64,000 nt of DNA from contig NZ_MOXD01000003.1 of NCBI RefSeq assembly GCF_001976145.1, positions 248,001 through 312,000 on the forward strand. The letters run 5' to 3'. This DNA is from Serratia oryzae (GTDB lineage: Bacteria > Pseudomonadota > Gammaproteobacteria > Enterobacterales > Enterobacteriaceae). Below, one piece after another: positions 17,322 through 26,543 of the stretch. A program made the position numbers and the translations under genes. The stretch's first letter is position 1, and every line of letters begins with the position of its first letter. A model generated the notes under the pieces. It searched no databases, was not told the DNA's origin, and was given only the letters and a program-made list of their open reading frames with translations.

Positions 17322-18731
17322 TCAGATCACTTCGGCTAAACGCAGCAGCGCTTTTTCGAAGCAATCGATCGGCGGATTGGTAATACCCGCACCGATCTGC
17401 CCCTTGCCAGCCTTCTTGTGCACGCTACCGGTGGTGATGATCGGCAAAATGCCCGTCTCTACGACCTTGCGAATGTCGATACCGGTAGGGGAGCCACGGA
17501 AATCGAGCACTGGCTGAGAGAAGTTCATATTCTCAAACAGCGTGATTTCGTACATTTTCTTAGAGATCTCAATACCATCTGCTGCCGATCCCCCCACCAA
17601 TTGGACAATAGCGGGGGCACCGCTCAAGGCAAAGCCGCCAATACCCGCCGTTTCGGTGATAGCAGAATCCCCCATATCCGGGTTGGCATCATCATCGCCA
17701 TAGCCGGGGAAGTAGAGAGCCTTGACCATCTGTGCGGGCCCGGTGAACCACGCGTCCTTGAGGCCGGAAACACGGATACCGAAATCCACACCGTTGCGGG
17801 CCAGAGCAGTCACCATGGTACTTTTCTCGACGCCGTGAGCGACATCCAGACACACCTTGGAGGAAGGCATGCTGATACTGAGGAAGTAGCCATCATTGTC
17901 GTTAATAAAATCGACCACGGGTTGCAAGCGTTCGTGCGGCAACCCCGTTTTCAACAGCAAGGGAAAGAGAGCACGCAGGAACATGCTGGTGCCTGCCTTG
18001 TTGCGGTTATGCCCTTCGTCCCCCATGTGCAGCGCCTGGAACTGCAGAGATTTGGTGTCAATACCCTCACTCTGGGAAAGCGCCAGATGCATGACTTCAC
18101 GGAACTCGGATCGCATCCATTTCAGCCGTTCGATCACCTCTGGGCCAAAGGCACCATAGCGCATAACCTTGCCCCCCATGCCTTCAGGCACTGGGCAATA
18201 GGCGTAATTGCCGTGGGTTTTGTTCTTGAAGACCTGCACCACCATAGAGGAAGAAATCACCCCGGCCATTGGGCCAACGGCATTATGCTCATGGCAGGGT
18301 GCGAACTTGATTTCGCCAGAAGCGGCAAGTGCCTCAGCCTGCTGCTGATCGGCTGCCAAACCTTCAAGGATCAGCGCACCGATCACCGCGCCCTGCATTG
18401 GGCCGCACATACGTTCCCAAGTAATAGGTGGCCCGGCGTGCAGTATGGTGTTGGCCGTCATTCCGGGGATGACATCTTTGGCTTGCTGATAGTCCACCAG
18501 GAAGGGGGCCGCTTCCATGAACAGGCTAATCGCCTTCTGGTTCGCTTGATCTATCTCTTCACTATCCAGCTTGGCTAAGGCAGCCAGCAGCTCCTTATTG
18601 CCCCCTGCTGGCGGGCGCCACTCGACCTGAACACTGTCGACGTGCTGGGAGAGCAACTCGTTGTTGAAACTCTCGGCACCGAAGTTAATGGTTTTTAACT
18701 CACTGTTGAAAAGGGAATTAATCTTGCTCAT
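17322..18731 (-). CDS. allG: DUF1116 protein, AllG/YlbE-like oxamic transcarbamylase subunit
   Basis: The 469-residue protein is of the YlbE/YahG family (DUF1116). Recognisable features include VQVEWRPPAGG near residue 35 (a family start feature), PITWERMCGPMQGAVIGALI, APCHEHNAVGPMAGVISSSM (with cysteine and histidines that may bind substrate or metal), HMGDEGHNRNKAG and GGFALSGAPAIVQLVGGSAADG. Its ATG overlaps the stop codon of the upstream FdrA-like gene by one base (TAATG), so the two are translationally coupled. In E. coli this subunit acts with AllF and AllH as oxamic transcarbamylase. Coupling with allF supports the same heteromer here. The residue roles are inferred. Confidence 0.8.
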   Translation of the reverse strand: MSKINSLFNSELKTINFGAESFNNELLSQHVDSVQVEWRPPAGGNKELLAALAKLDSEEIDQANQKAISLFMEAAPFLVDYQQAKDVIPGMTANTILHAGPPITWERMCGPMQGAVIGALILEGLAADQQQAEALAASGEIKFAPCHEHNAVGPMAGVISSSMVVQVFKNKTHGNYAYCPVPEGMGGKVMRYGAFGPEVIERLKWMRSEFREVMHLALSQSEGIDTKSLQFQALHMGDEGHNRNKAGTSMFLRALFPLLLKTGLPHERLQPVVDFINDNDGYFLSISMPSSKVCLDVAHGVEKSTMVTALARNGVDFGIRVSGLKDAWFTGPAQMVKALYFPGYGDDDANPDMGDSAITETAGIGGFALSGAPAIVQLVGGSAADGIEISKKMYEITLFENMNFSQPVLDFRGSPTGIDIRKVVETGILPIITTGSVHKKAGKGQIGAGITNPPIDCFEKALLRLAEVI

Positions 18732-20275
18732 TACTGAATTCCTTTGATGATTGCGGCGGCAATACGTGCGGCATGGGCGTTGTTCTTACCCAGAATCACC
18801 CCAGCGGACTCAAGCTTCTGCATTTGCAGCTTCATGATTTGCGGATCCTTATCGGTTCCCAGCACGTAGCCGACGAAAATCACCTCACGGCCCTGCTGCT
18901 GAGCCGCTTTTTTGGCAGCCTCGATGCCTTCCAGCGTCACACCCGCCGGATCTTCGTTTGAACCAAACCCAAGCACTATGTCGAGCAGGATGACAGCGGT
19001 TTGCGGGTCGACAGCCTCCTGGATGAGCCGCAGATTACGCAGGGTAGGATCAATCATCGGGTGGGGTTTGCCGACGGTGAAAGCGTCATCCCCCATATCA
19101 ACAAAGCTGTTTTTCACACTCTCGTTCGGATTGACCAGCTTCTCTTCCGGCTTCTTGGCAACGTTGCTGTAGCAAGGCAAATCAGGGCACTGATTTTTGA
19201 AGATGATACGAGCTTCATCGGTCAGAGTGCCGCCGCAGAAAACGCCTCGCACATATTTCTGGCCAGCATCCAGTTTGTTGCTCAGTTCGGCAACCAACGC
19301 CGTATCAACGGCTACCGGAGCAACCTTAGCGCTGGTATTCAGCAGAGCAACTGCCTTCTGTGCCCCCTCTTCAAGGGTGTTAGCAAAATGCAGGTTGGCA
19401 TCAGAGGCACGGCTTATGCCCTCGCTCAAAAAACAGACCACTACCGGTTTACCAGCCTGTTTAGCCAGATGGCTCACTTTCTCGGCCACTGATACTTCAG
19501 GTGGCTTGGAAACCAGCACGATGAGATCGGTCCCAGGATCCTGCGCCAACGCTTGCAGAGCATCACACATCATAATGGCGTTGATGTTTTTGGAGAGATC
19601 GCGACCGCCGGTGCCGATAACCTGACTGACGCCATAGCCATACTGATCCAGCAATACGGTGATCTCCTGTGTGCCGGTCCCGGAAGCCCCAATTACGCCA
19701 ACACGCCCCTGATTCACCACGTTGGCGAAGCAGAGTGCCTTCCGGTTGATAATGGCGGTGCCGCAATCGGGGCCCATCATCAGCAAACCCTTTTGATGGG
19801 CCAGGGATTTCAGCATCAGTTCATCTTCAATACTGACATTGTCGCTGAACATCATGACGTGCAGATCCTGTTGCAGCGCCCTCTTCGCCTCCAACACGGC
19901 ATACTCACCCGGCAGGGAGATGACCACCATGTTTGCGTCCGGAGAAGCATTCAGTGCAGATTTGATGCCAACAGGTTTCGCCTTGCTGGCTCCCCCCTTG
20001 TTACGATTAACCAAACCTTTTTCAATAGATTCAAATAACTGGGCGGTATTTTCTTCGTCTTCGAGGCAAAAGGAGATAATAAGATCGTTTGGAGTTGCTG
20101 CTTCAGCCTCTGGAGTACTCATTCCGCTGTCGCGCAGCAGAGCCTTGTTGAGATCGCTCCCCATGCTTACAGAGAGATTCAACACTCCTTCCAAGCTGGC
20201 CAAGCGTTTGGTTATTCCCATCAGGGTGACAGAGTCAAAATAGGTGTTCTTCTTTATTAAACAAAATATCTTCAA
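18731..20275 (-). CDS. allF: FdrA-like protein, AllF oxamic transcarbamylase subunit
   Basis: This is a protein of 514 residues related to E. coli FdrA (AllF), which has a succinyl-CoA-synthetase-like alpha/beta core. Shared stretches include IKKNTYFDSVTLMGI at the start, LNKALLRDSG, VISLPGEYAVLEAKRAL, VMMFSDNVSIEDE, LLMMGPDCGTAIIN, VGVIGASGTGTQEI (the nucleotide/acyl-phosphate-binding loop), GGRDLS and VGKPHPMIDPTLRN. I choose the TTG at 20275: AGGAG lies eight bases before it and FdrA aligns from this point. An in-frame GTG at 20299 would place the ribosome site inside the gene. It is first in a leftward operon with allG, the two membrane proteins, the transporter and allH. Confidence 0.82.
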   Translation of the reverse strand: MKIFCLIKKNTYFDSVTLMGITKRLASLEGVLNLSVSMGSDLNKALLRDSGMSTPEAEAATPNDLIISFCLEDEENTAQLFESIEKGLVNRNKGGASKAKPVGIKSALNASPDANMVVISLPGEYAVLEAKRALQQDLHVMMFSDNVSIEDELMLKSLAHQKGLLMMGPDCGTAIINRKALCFANVVNQGRVGVIGASGTGTQEITVLLDQYGYGVSQVIGTGGRDLSKNINAIMMCDALQALAQDPGTDLIVLVSKPPEVSVAEKVSHLAKQAGKPVVVCFLSEGISRASDANLHFANTLEEGAQKAVALLNTSAKVAPVAVDTALVAELSNKLDAGQKYVRGVFCGGTLTDEARIIFKNQCPDLPCYSNVAKKPEEKLVNPNESVKNSFVDMGDDAFTVGKPHPMIDPTLRNLRLIQEAVDPQTAVILLDIVLGFGSNEDPAGVTLEGIEAAKKAAQQQGREVIFVGYVLGTDKDPQIMKLQMQKLESAGVILGKNNAHAARIAAAIIKGIQ

Positions 20276-20437
20276 CTTAATTTCTCCTAATGAAGACACT
20301 AATCGTAATCCGTTGATGATAGTTCGAATAACTCAGCCGAAATTACAGCCACCTGTATTATTCGAATAACAAACACATGCCACAGCTGGCCTTATCTATT
20401 TCTCAACGAGTTTGTTATTATGATTCAGTAATTAAAT

Positions 20438-20564
20438 TATACCCGTCACACTTCCAGTTGCTTGGGTGTTGGCTGCCCTCACTCACCCCAGCCACTTACC
20501 TGAGTAAGCTCCTGGGGATTATTTCGGTTGCCGCCTACAAGCAACTCGAATTATTTTGGGTATA
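20438..20564. repeat. ERIC element (copy 2)
   Basis: A 127-base imperfect palindrome runs from TATACCCGTCACACTTC to TTTTGGGTATAG. It contains the classic CACTTACCTGAGTAAGCTCC and CTGGGGATT landmarks. It is in the same orientation as the 11546 copy and lies 162 bases upstream of the allF start. Confidence 0.9.
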
Positions 20565-20763
20565 GGTTATTTACACCTCATTATAATTTAATGATTTTAT
20601 TTTAATAACACAGGTTTGACACACCAGATAACTGGAGAGCCATATAAGCACTGTTTTAGTACTTAAGTTTAAAATTCACTATAGGAGGTATATTAAACTC
20701 AGGCTAGTTCATGTTCAATCAAAGCAGGCGTTAATCTAAAATACCGTTAGAAAAAATTTAATT

Positions 20764-20800
20764 ATGATCTGAATCAAAAAATAATAGTGATCTCTATCAT
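20764..20800 (-). promoter_or_regulatory. two FNR-like boxes upstream of the allF operon
   Basis: ATGAT-CTGA-ATCAA at 20764-20777 matches nine of ten positions of the FNR consensus TTGAT-N4-ATCAA. GTGAT-CTCT-ATCAT at 20787-20800 keeps the TGAT-N4-ATCA core. Their centres are 23 bases apart. On the minus strand a TATTTT at 20738-20743 would be the -10 of a promoter activated from -41.5 by the nearer box, starting near 20729. The implied leader of about 450 bases includes the ERIC element. Confidence 0.4.
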
Positions 20801-21110
20801 GATTTAATTGTCATTAATTATCCCACCATAATTAAACTTCATTTTTTTAATTTTAACATTCGATAAATTAGAGCTGGATCACTTACAAAGCTGGAACAGT
20901 GCCTTAGGTAAAAGTGATTAAGGCACTCTGTCCGGGCAAGTATTCACGGGTTACAAGGTGATTGAGAAGGAGTGGAATACGTTGTCGTTAATGTTTAGGG
21001 GCAGAAACCGCGCTCCCGCTGAGGTTGATGACAAAGCGGTTTTTAAACCCGAGATACCCGGGCTTAGCGTACCGAGGCGCGCGCTAACAACAGGAGTCGT
21101 CAGCAGTCTG

Positions 21111-21130
21111 AGGGGCCCTGTTGGGCCCCT
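21111..21130. repeat. perfect 8-bp GC hairpin
   Basis: AGGGGCCC and GGGCCCCT pair exactly around a TGTT tetraloop. No T-run follows on either strand, so it is not a standard terminator. It lies 33 bases from the tRNA-like fragment and may mark the border of the integrated element. Confidence 0.5.
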
Positions 21131-21162
21131 TGGATTATCGAACAACGGTTTTAATGGCTTAC

Positions 21163-21185
21163 TTCGAATCCCACTTCGGGTACCA
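21163..21185 (+). other. tRNA 3'-end-like fragment, candidate att site
   Basis: TTCGAATCCCACTTCGGGTACCA reads as a T-loop (TTCGAAT), the 3' side of a T-stem (CCCAC), a 7-base acceptor strand, a discriminator A and an encoded CCA. The acceptor TTCGGGT would pair with GCCCGAA, which suits a tRNA-Leu. The bases before it cannot complete a T-stem, so this is a fragment, not a tRNA gene. P4-type integrases recombine at such tRNA 3' ends, and the integrase gene begins 176 bases away. Confidence 0.5.
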
Positions 21186-21308
21186 AACTCACCTCCCCTT
21201 AAATCTCCTGAATTCAAGTAAACCCCTTTAAAATCCTTGCGATACTAGATATTATCACATCATCAGCTCCACAGAAGTCAACCAGCATCCACGTCAATCA
21301 AGTGCTCG

Positions 21309-21360
21309 CTGGGGGCCTATCTGGGGGCTCATCTTGTTCAACGTTATTTTTGGGCCCCCA
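21309..21360. repeat. GGGGGC direct repeats and inverted partner before int
   Basis: CTGGGGGC occurs at 21309-21316 and again at 21321-21328, 12 bases apart, and TGGGCCCCCA lies at 21351-21360, ending next to the integrase ATG. Such GC repeats before P4-type int genes are plausible arm-type or autoregulatory sites for the integrase. Confidence 0.4.
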
Positions 21361-21361
21361 A

Positions 21362-22570
21362 ATGCCACTCAATGCAAGACAAGTCGAGACAGCTAAGCCG
21401 AAAGACAAGGAGTATAAACTCACCGACGAACGTGGGCTTTATCTCCTCGTAAAACCGAATGGCTCCAAGTATTGGCGTCTCAAATACCGTATCACCGGGA
21501 AAGAAAAGAAACTCGCCATTGGTGTCTATCCCGATATCTCACTTGCTGATGCACGCCTTAAACGTGATGAAGCACGTAAAATGCTTACTGATGGCCTCGA
21601 TCCAAGCCAGCAGAAACAGTTAGAAAAACAAGCTCAAAAAATCACTACTGAAAATACCTTCCATACCCTCGCCCTCGAATGGCATGCCTACAAAAGTAAA
21701 TCCTGGTCTGAGGGGTACGCTGAAAACGTCCTGGAAGCCCTGCAAAAGGATATTTTTCCACATGTTGGCAAACGCCCTGTTGCAGAGATCAAACCACTAG
21801 AAATGCTAGCAGCACTGCGTATGATCGAAAAACGCGGAGCATTGGAGAAAATGCGCAAAGTACGCCAGTATTGTAATCAGATATTTCGCTACTCTATTGC
21901 CACCGGACGTGCCGAGATAAATCCAGCGGCAGAACTGGCCAGTACACTGACCGCTCCCAAGTCAGCACATTTCCCTCATTTCACTGCAGGAGAACTGCCT
22001 GAGTTTTTAACTGCCCTAGCTGGTTATCATGGTGGTCCCCTCACCCGTCTGGCAACACGGCTGCTTCTGCTGACCGGTGTGCGTACTATTGAACTGCGCA
22101 ACGCTGAGTGGAGGGAGTTTAATCTTGAACAATGTTTATGGGAAGTGCCTGCCGAACGCATGAAGATGCGTCGTACACATCTGGTTCCACTGTCAAGACA
22201 GGTCGTCACTATCCTGCGAGAACTGCAAGCAATCACAGGCAGCTATCGACTGGTTTTCCCTGGGCGCAATGATGTTAACAAACCAATGAGTGACGCCAGC
22301 ATTAACATGGTACTAAAACGTATCGGTTATGATGGCAAAGCTACGGGTCATGGCTTTCGGCATACGTTTAGTACCATTCTGCATGAAAGAGGGTTCAATA
22401 CGGCCTGGATCGAGCTCCAATTGGCGCACGTCGACAAGAACAGTATCCGCGGTACTTATAATCATGCCCAGTACCTCGATGGTCGACGGGAAATGATGCA
22501 GTGGTATGCTGATTACATCGATAGCTTAGAACATCGTGGAACCACGCAGACGCTTCCCGTAGCAAAATGA
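21362..22570 (+). CDS. int: P4-type tyrosine site-specific integrase
   Basis: The 402-residue tyrosine recombinase has an N-terminal DUF4102-type arm-binding domain (MPLNARQVETAKPKDKEY, DERGLYLLVKPNGSKYW, LAIGVYPDISLADAR), a core-binding SAM-like domain at about 95-195, and a catalytic domain with R241 (TGVRTIEL), H330 and R333 (GHGFRHTFST), H356 (LAHVDKN) and the nucleophile Y366 or Y371 (YNHAQYLD). All key residues are present, so it looks intact. The ATG at 21362 is the family start; a longer in-frame start adds 20 atypical residues. It lies between a tRNA-like att fragment and the CRISPR array, suggesting the defence segment arrived, or was later bordered, by an integrative element. No excisionase is seen. 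Confidence 0.9.
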   Translation: MPLNARQVETAKPKDKEYKLTDERGLYLLVKPNGSKYWRLKYRITGKEKKLAIGVYPDISLADARLKRDEARKMLTDGLDPSQQKQLEKQAQKITTENTFHTLALEWHAYKSKSWSEGYAENVLEALQKDIFPHVGKRPVAEIKPLEMLAALRMIEKRGALEKMRKVRQYCNQIFRYSIATGRAEINPAAELASTLTAPKSAHFPHFTAGELPEFLTALAGYHGGPLTRLATRLLLLTGVRTIELRNAEWREFNLEQCLWEVPAERMKMRRTHLVPLSRQVVTILRELQAITGSYRLVFPGRNDVNKPMSDASINMVLKRIGYDGKATGHGFRHTFSTILHERGFNTAWIELQLAHVDKNSIRGTYNHAQYLDGRREMMQWYADYIDSLEHRGTTQTLPVAK

Positions 22571-22676
22571 CAGGTCTCAGAGGCTATCCCAATAGTAAGC
22601 GATCAGTGAGTGCCGTATTGACGTCTAATGACTACATACGGCGCTGGGTTTACGCTTACAATCATTCCTGACTACG

Positions 22677-23987
22677 TGGTTCATCCCCGCTGACGCGGGG
22701 AATAGCCTTTAGCACTGACATATCACTCCCCATCGACCGGTTCATCCCCGCTGGCGCGGGGAATAGCTGACACAGTGAGAGGCAACCCCGTATATGCCCG
22801 GTTCATCCCCGCTGGCGCGGGGAATAGTGAGTTTATCAACCTAGGGGTTGCAGTTCCAACGGTTCATCCCCGCTGGCGCGGGGAATAGCCACACCGGAAT
22901 ATACCCGACAATGGCATTTTCCGGTTCATCCCCGCTGGCGCGGGGAATAGATTATTCCCGGTGCGTGATTTTATGTAGCCGCCGGTTCATCCCCGCTGGC
23001 GCGGGGAATAGGCAAGATGCGGAACGTGAGTGATGCGTCCCTGCGGTTCATCCCCGCTGGCGCGGGGAATAGTTGTCGAACTGGATAATTCATTTCCATA
23101 TCACCGGTTCATCCCCGCTGGCGCGGGGAATAGGTACTCGCGGCCCAGGAAAGACGGCGGCACAACGGTTCATCCCCGCTAGCGCGGGGAATAGTTGCGC
23201 ACCTCATCCGACCACTGAGTTATAGTCGGTTCATCCCCGCTGGCGCGGGGAATAGTCCATGATGCGATAATGAGCAAACTCAGCATCAGGTTCATCCCCG
23301 CTGGCGCGGGGAATAGCCCCTTTGTTTTCGTGTTTCTACTATAGCTATCGGTTCATCCCCGCTGGCGCGGGGAATAGTGGATGATGACAAAAGCCGGATG
23401 GGATTCTGGCGGTTCATCCCCGCTGGCGCGGGGAATAGCTTCAGCTGGCCTTTCTCACTGGTGTAGCCGCCGGTTCATCCCCGCTGGCGCGGGGAATAGT
23501 GCATGCAGAAATGAAAGACCGATACAAAGAACGGTTCATCCCCGCTGGCGCGGGGAATAGCGGTAATCACAGGCACAAGCCCGGCTCAGGTGCGGTTCAT
23601 CCCCGCTGGCGCGGGGAATAGACAAAAAAACTAGGCAATACTGCACCTAGTTTCGGTTCATCCCCGCTGGCGCGGGGAATAGAGTTCGACGCGCTCTATC
23701 GCATTGCCCACGAGCGGTTCATCCCCGCTGGCGCGGGGAATAGAAGAAACAGACCAGATAGCCGGGGCCATGTATCGGTTCATCCCCGCTGGCGCGGGGA
23801 ATAGCCAAGATAGGCAGCAAGGGCAAGGTCTATCACCGGTTCATCCCCGCTGGCGCGGGGAATAGCTCACTGGCTGGGAAGTACTGGCGAAACGACTCGG
23901 TTCATCCCCGCTGGCGCGGGGAATAGACTACACTATTAAGAAAGAATATCTAAATACACGGTTCATCCCCGCTGGCGCGGGGAATAG
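22677..23987 (-). CRISPR. type I-E CRISPR array, 22 repeats and 21 spacers
   Basis: The 29-base repeats recur every 61 bases from 22677 to 23959. On the minus strand the repeat begins CTATTCCCCGCGCC and ends AGCGGGGATGAACCG, the E. coli-type I-E stem-loop (CCCCGCGCCAGCGGGG). Spacers are 32 bases, except the one at 22889-22921, which is 33. The repeats are uniform apart from 22677 (first base T, GCTGACGC), 23166 (GCTAGCGC) and 23288 (first base A). The most altered repeat is at the low-coordinate end and cas2 with the leader is at the high end, so transcription is leftward and new spacers enter near 23987. None of the spacers recognisably matches another part of this window. Confidence 0.98.
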
Positions 23988-24079
23988 ACTTAACAGATAT
24001 TATTGATTTAAATGGATTTTTCAAGACATAAAAAACCACCAACTAATCAAGATTGTTAATGAACAATAACCTATTGATT
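23988..24079 (-). promoter_or_regulatory. CRISPR leader with IHF-like site
   Basis: This is an AT-rich 92-base segment between cas2 and the first repeat. Read leftward, AATCAATAGGTTA (24067-24079) fits the IHF consensus WATCAA-N4-TTR exactly, and a weaker AATCAATAATATC lies next to the first repeat (about 24000-24012). IHF bending of the leader is required for type I-E spacer acquisition in E. coli. The stretch should also contain the pre-crRNA promoter. Confidence 0.7.
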
Positions 24080-25277
<1,198 letters not shown>

Positions 25278-25278
<1 letters not shown>

Positions 25279-25904
25279 CAGTCTTTCCCCAAAGAAAGCA
25301 AGCCGCAGCCCAGTGACTTGGCAGGGCCGATACCCTCACACAGAGCGTTTCGCAAAGCATGAGGATCGACAACCTGCAAGTACCCCTCAAAGGTCGCCGT
25401 CAGCACACTAAGACGGCTTGTTCCCTTACGCCCATGCTGCATCACGGAGTTACAGACCAGCGCATGGACAAGACTAAAACCGTGGCGATCGCCTTGTCGA
25501 GCAAGCCAAGCCAACTGCTCTTCCTCGCTACACAGCCCCCTGCGTTTGCCATCACGAGTTACCGTCGGATTAGCCTGCAGGCGAAAGCGATAGGAACCAT
25601 GTTGTTCTAGCCATGGCTCGGGGGCAAAGCGCTTCTCTTGCACTTCCCCTTGCAGGTAGTAAGGCAGATCGCATAGCGGCCCCCAGTTCCCTTCGGTTTG
25701 CGATTGCACCAGCAGTTGAGGCTGTTGCCAGTTAGCTGTTGCCTCGAGACGCCACAAGAAACGCGCAGGCGCCGTTTCTTCGTCAGGAACAAAAGCCCTG
25801 GCTAGGGTGCGATGAAGCTCGTAGGGATTGGCCAGATCACGGCGTGCCTCCTTGCTTCTTGGATTCAAGATCAATCGACTCAGATGCAATTGATTCAGGG
25901 ACAT
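25278..25904 (-). CDS. cas6e: Cas6e (CasE/Cse3) crRNA endonuclease
   Basis: Cas6e cuts pre-crRNA at the base of the repeat hairpin and remains bound as the Cascade head. The 208-residue product shows two ferredoxin-like halves: LHLSRLILNPRSKEA at the start, NPYELHRTLARAF with H31 as the likely catalytic histidine, and the C-terminal glycine-rich loop GIGPAKSLGCGLLSL typical of Cas6. It overlaps cas5e by 10 bases and cas1 by one, so the operon is tightly coupled. The CCCCGCGCC/AGCGGGG stem of the local repeats is the expected substrate. Confidence 0.94.
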
Positions 25905-26542
25905 GGCATCTCCTCAGGCTCCAGTTGCTCGGTGAGCACAAAACGAGGGCCAAAGCGGCGGTCAGCGAAAGGGGCGATGGGTTGATCGAGGCGAACCGTC
26001 CCTTCTGTCGCCTCCAACAACAAACGACGCACTTGCTGGCACGCCCCCTTGACCAACTCGGGATAGTCGCACAGGGCTGCCAGCAAATCGCTATCTCTCA
26101 GACCATCAGGTAGATACACTGGCGGTGACGGCAGACACCCCTTGCGACCCAAGACAAGGGCCCAATGGGGCGTTTTCAGCGCCCGATGGATCTGAGCAAG
26201 CAGAGACCTATCACCTTCGAAGCCAACCAGAAATGCAGCATCGCTCAAGTAGTAGCGTGGACTGACCACGGTGCGGTTCATGTCAACCTTGCCAGCAGCG
26301 TTAATGATTCCGGTGGCAGTTTGATAATCGCGCAGTACAACCCCTTCCCTATCCACCCGCACCCCCATCTCAAGGGCGGCAAGATCGTCGACTGGCTCGC
26401 TCCTGTCTCGCCCCAAGGCAGCACAGATAAGTCCGAGCACTCCTGACTTGGAGGGTTCCATCTGGGTGTCTCGCTCATCGAAGCGGCTAGTGGTCCCCCA
26501 GGATTGCATGGGGCCCTGCAGCCGCAGTAGCAGTGTCGGCAT
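25895..26542 (-). CDS. cas5e: Cas5e (CasD) Cascade subunit
   Basis: Cas5e caps the 5' handle of the crRNA in Cascade. The 215-residue product begins MPTLLLRLQGPMQSWG, followed by RDTQMEPSKSGVLGLICAALG, both hallmarks of Cas5e. It continues with DYQTATG, VVSPRYYLSDAAFLVGFEG and RKGCLPSPPVYLPDGLRDSDL. The start at ATG 26542 is preceded by GGGGAGAG and matches the family; a longer frame to 26590 overlaps cas7e with non-family residues. Confidence 0.94.
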   Translation of the reverse strand: MPTLLLRLQGPMQSWGTTSRFDERDTQMEPSKSGVLGLICAALGRDRSEPVDDLAALEMGVRVDREGVVLRDYQTATGIINAAGKVDMNRTVVSPRYYLSDAAFLVGFEGDRSLLAQIHRALKTPHWALVLGRKGCLPSPPVYLPDGLRDSDLLAALCDYPELVKGACQQVRRLLLEATEGTVRLDQPIAPFADRRFGPRFVLTEQLEPEEMPCP

Positions 26543-26543
26543 G

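Larger units (their letters stand above)
20276..21361. other. long intergenic region between allF and the integrase
   Basis: This is 1086 bases without a supportable protein gene. In order it contains the allF leader with an ERIC element, two FNR-like boxes in an AT-rich stretch, a strong GC hairpin, a tRNA 3'-end-like fragment, and the integrase promoter region with GGGGGC repeats. An 87-codon open frame at 20958-21221 looks spurious. Confidence 0.5.

Noticed and set aside
18731-20299. GTG at 20299 as the allF start
   Set aside because: The AGGAG ribosome site would fall inside the gene. The TTG at 20275 fits both the site and the family alignment.
21163-21185. complete tRNA or tmRNA gene at the integrase
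   Set aside because: The upstream bases cannot form T-, anticodon- or D-arms. Only a 3' fragment is present.
20958-21221. 87-codon open frame on either strand near the integrase
   Set aside because: It spans the GC hairpin and the tRNA-like fragment, shows no domain, and looks like non-coding att-flank sequence.
22848-23033. 61-codon open frame across the CRISPR array
   Set aside because: It is a by-product of the GC-rich repeats (repeating PAGAGN/PLARG translations) and has no ribosome site.
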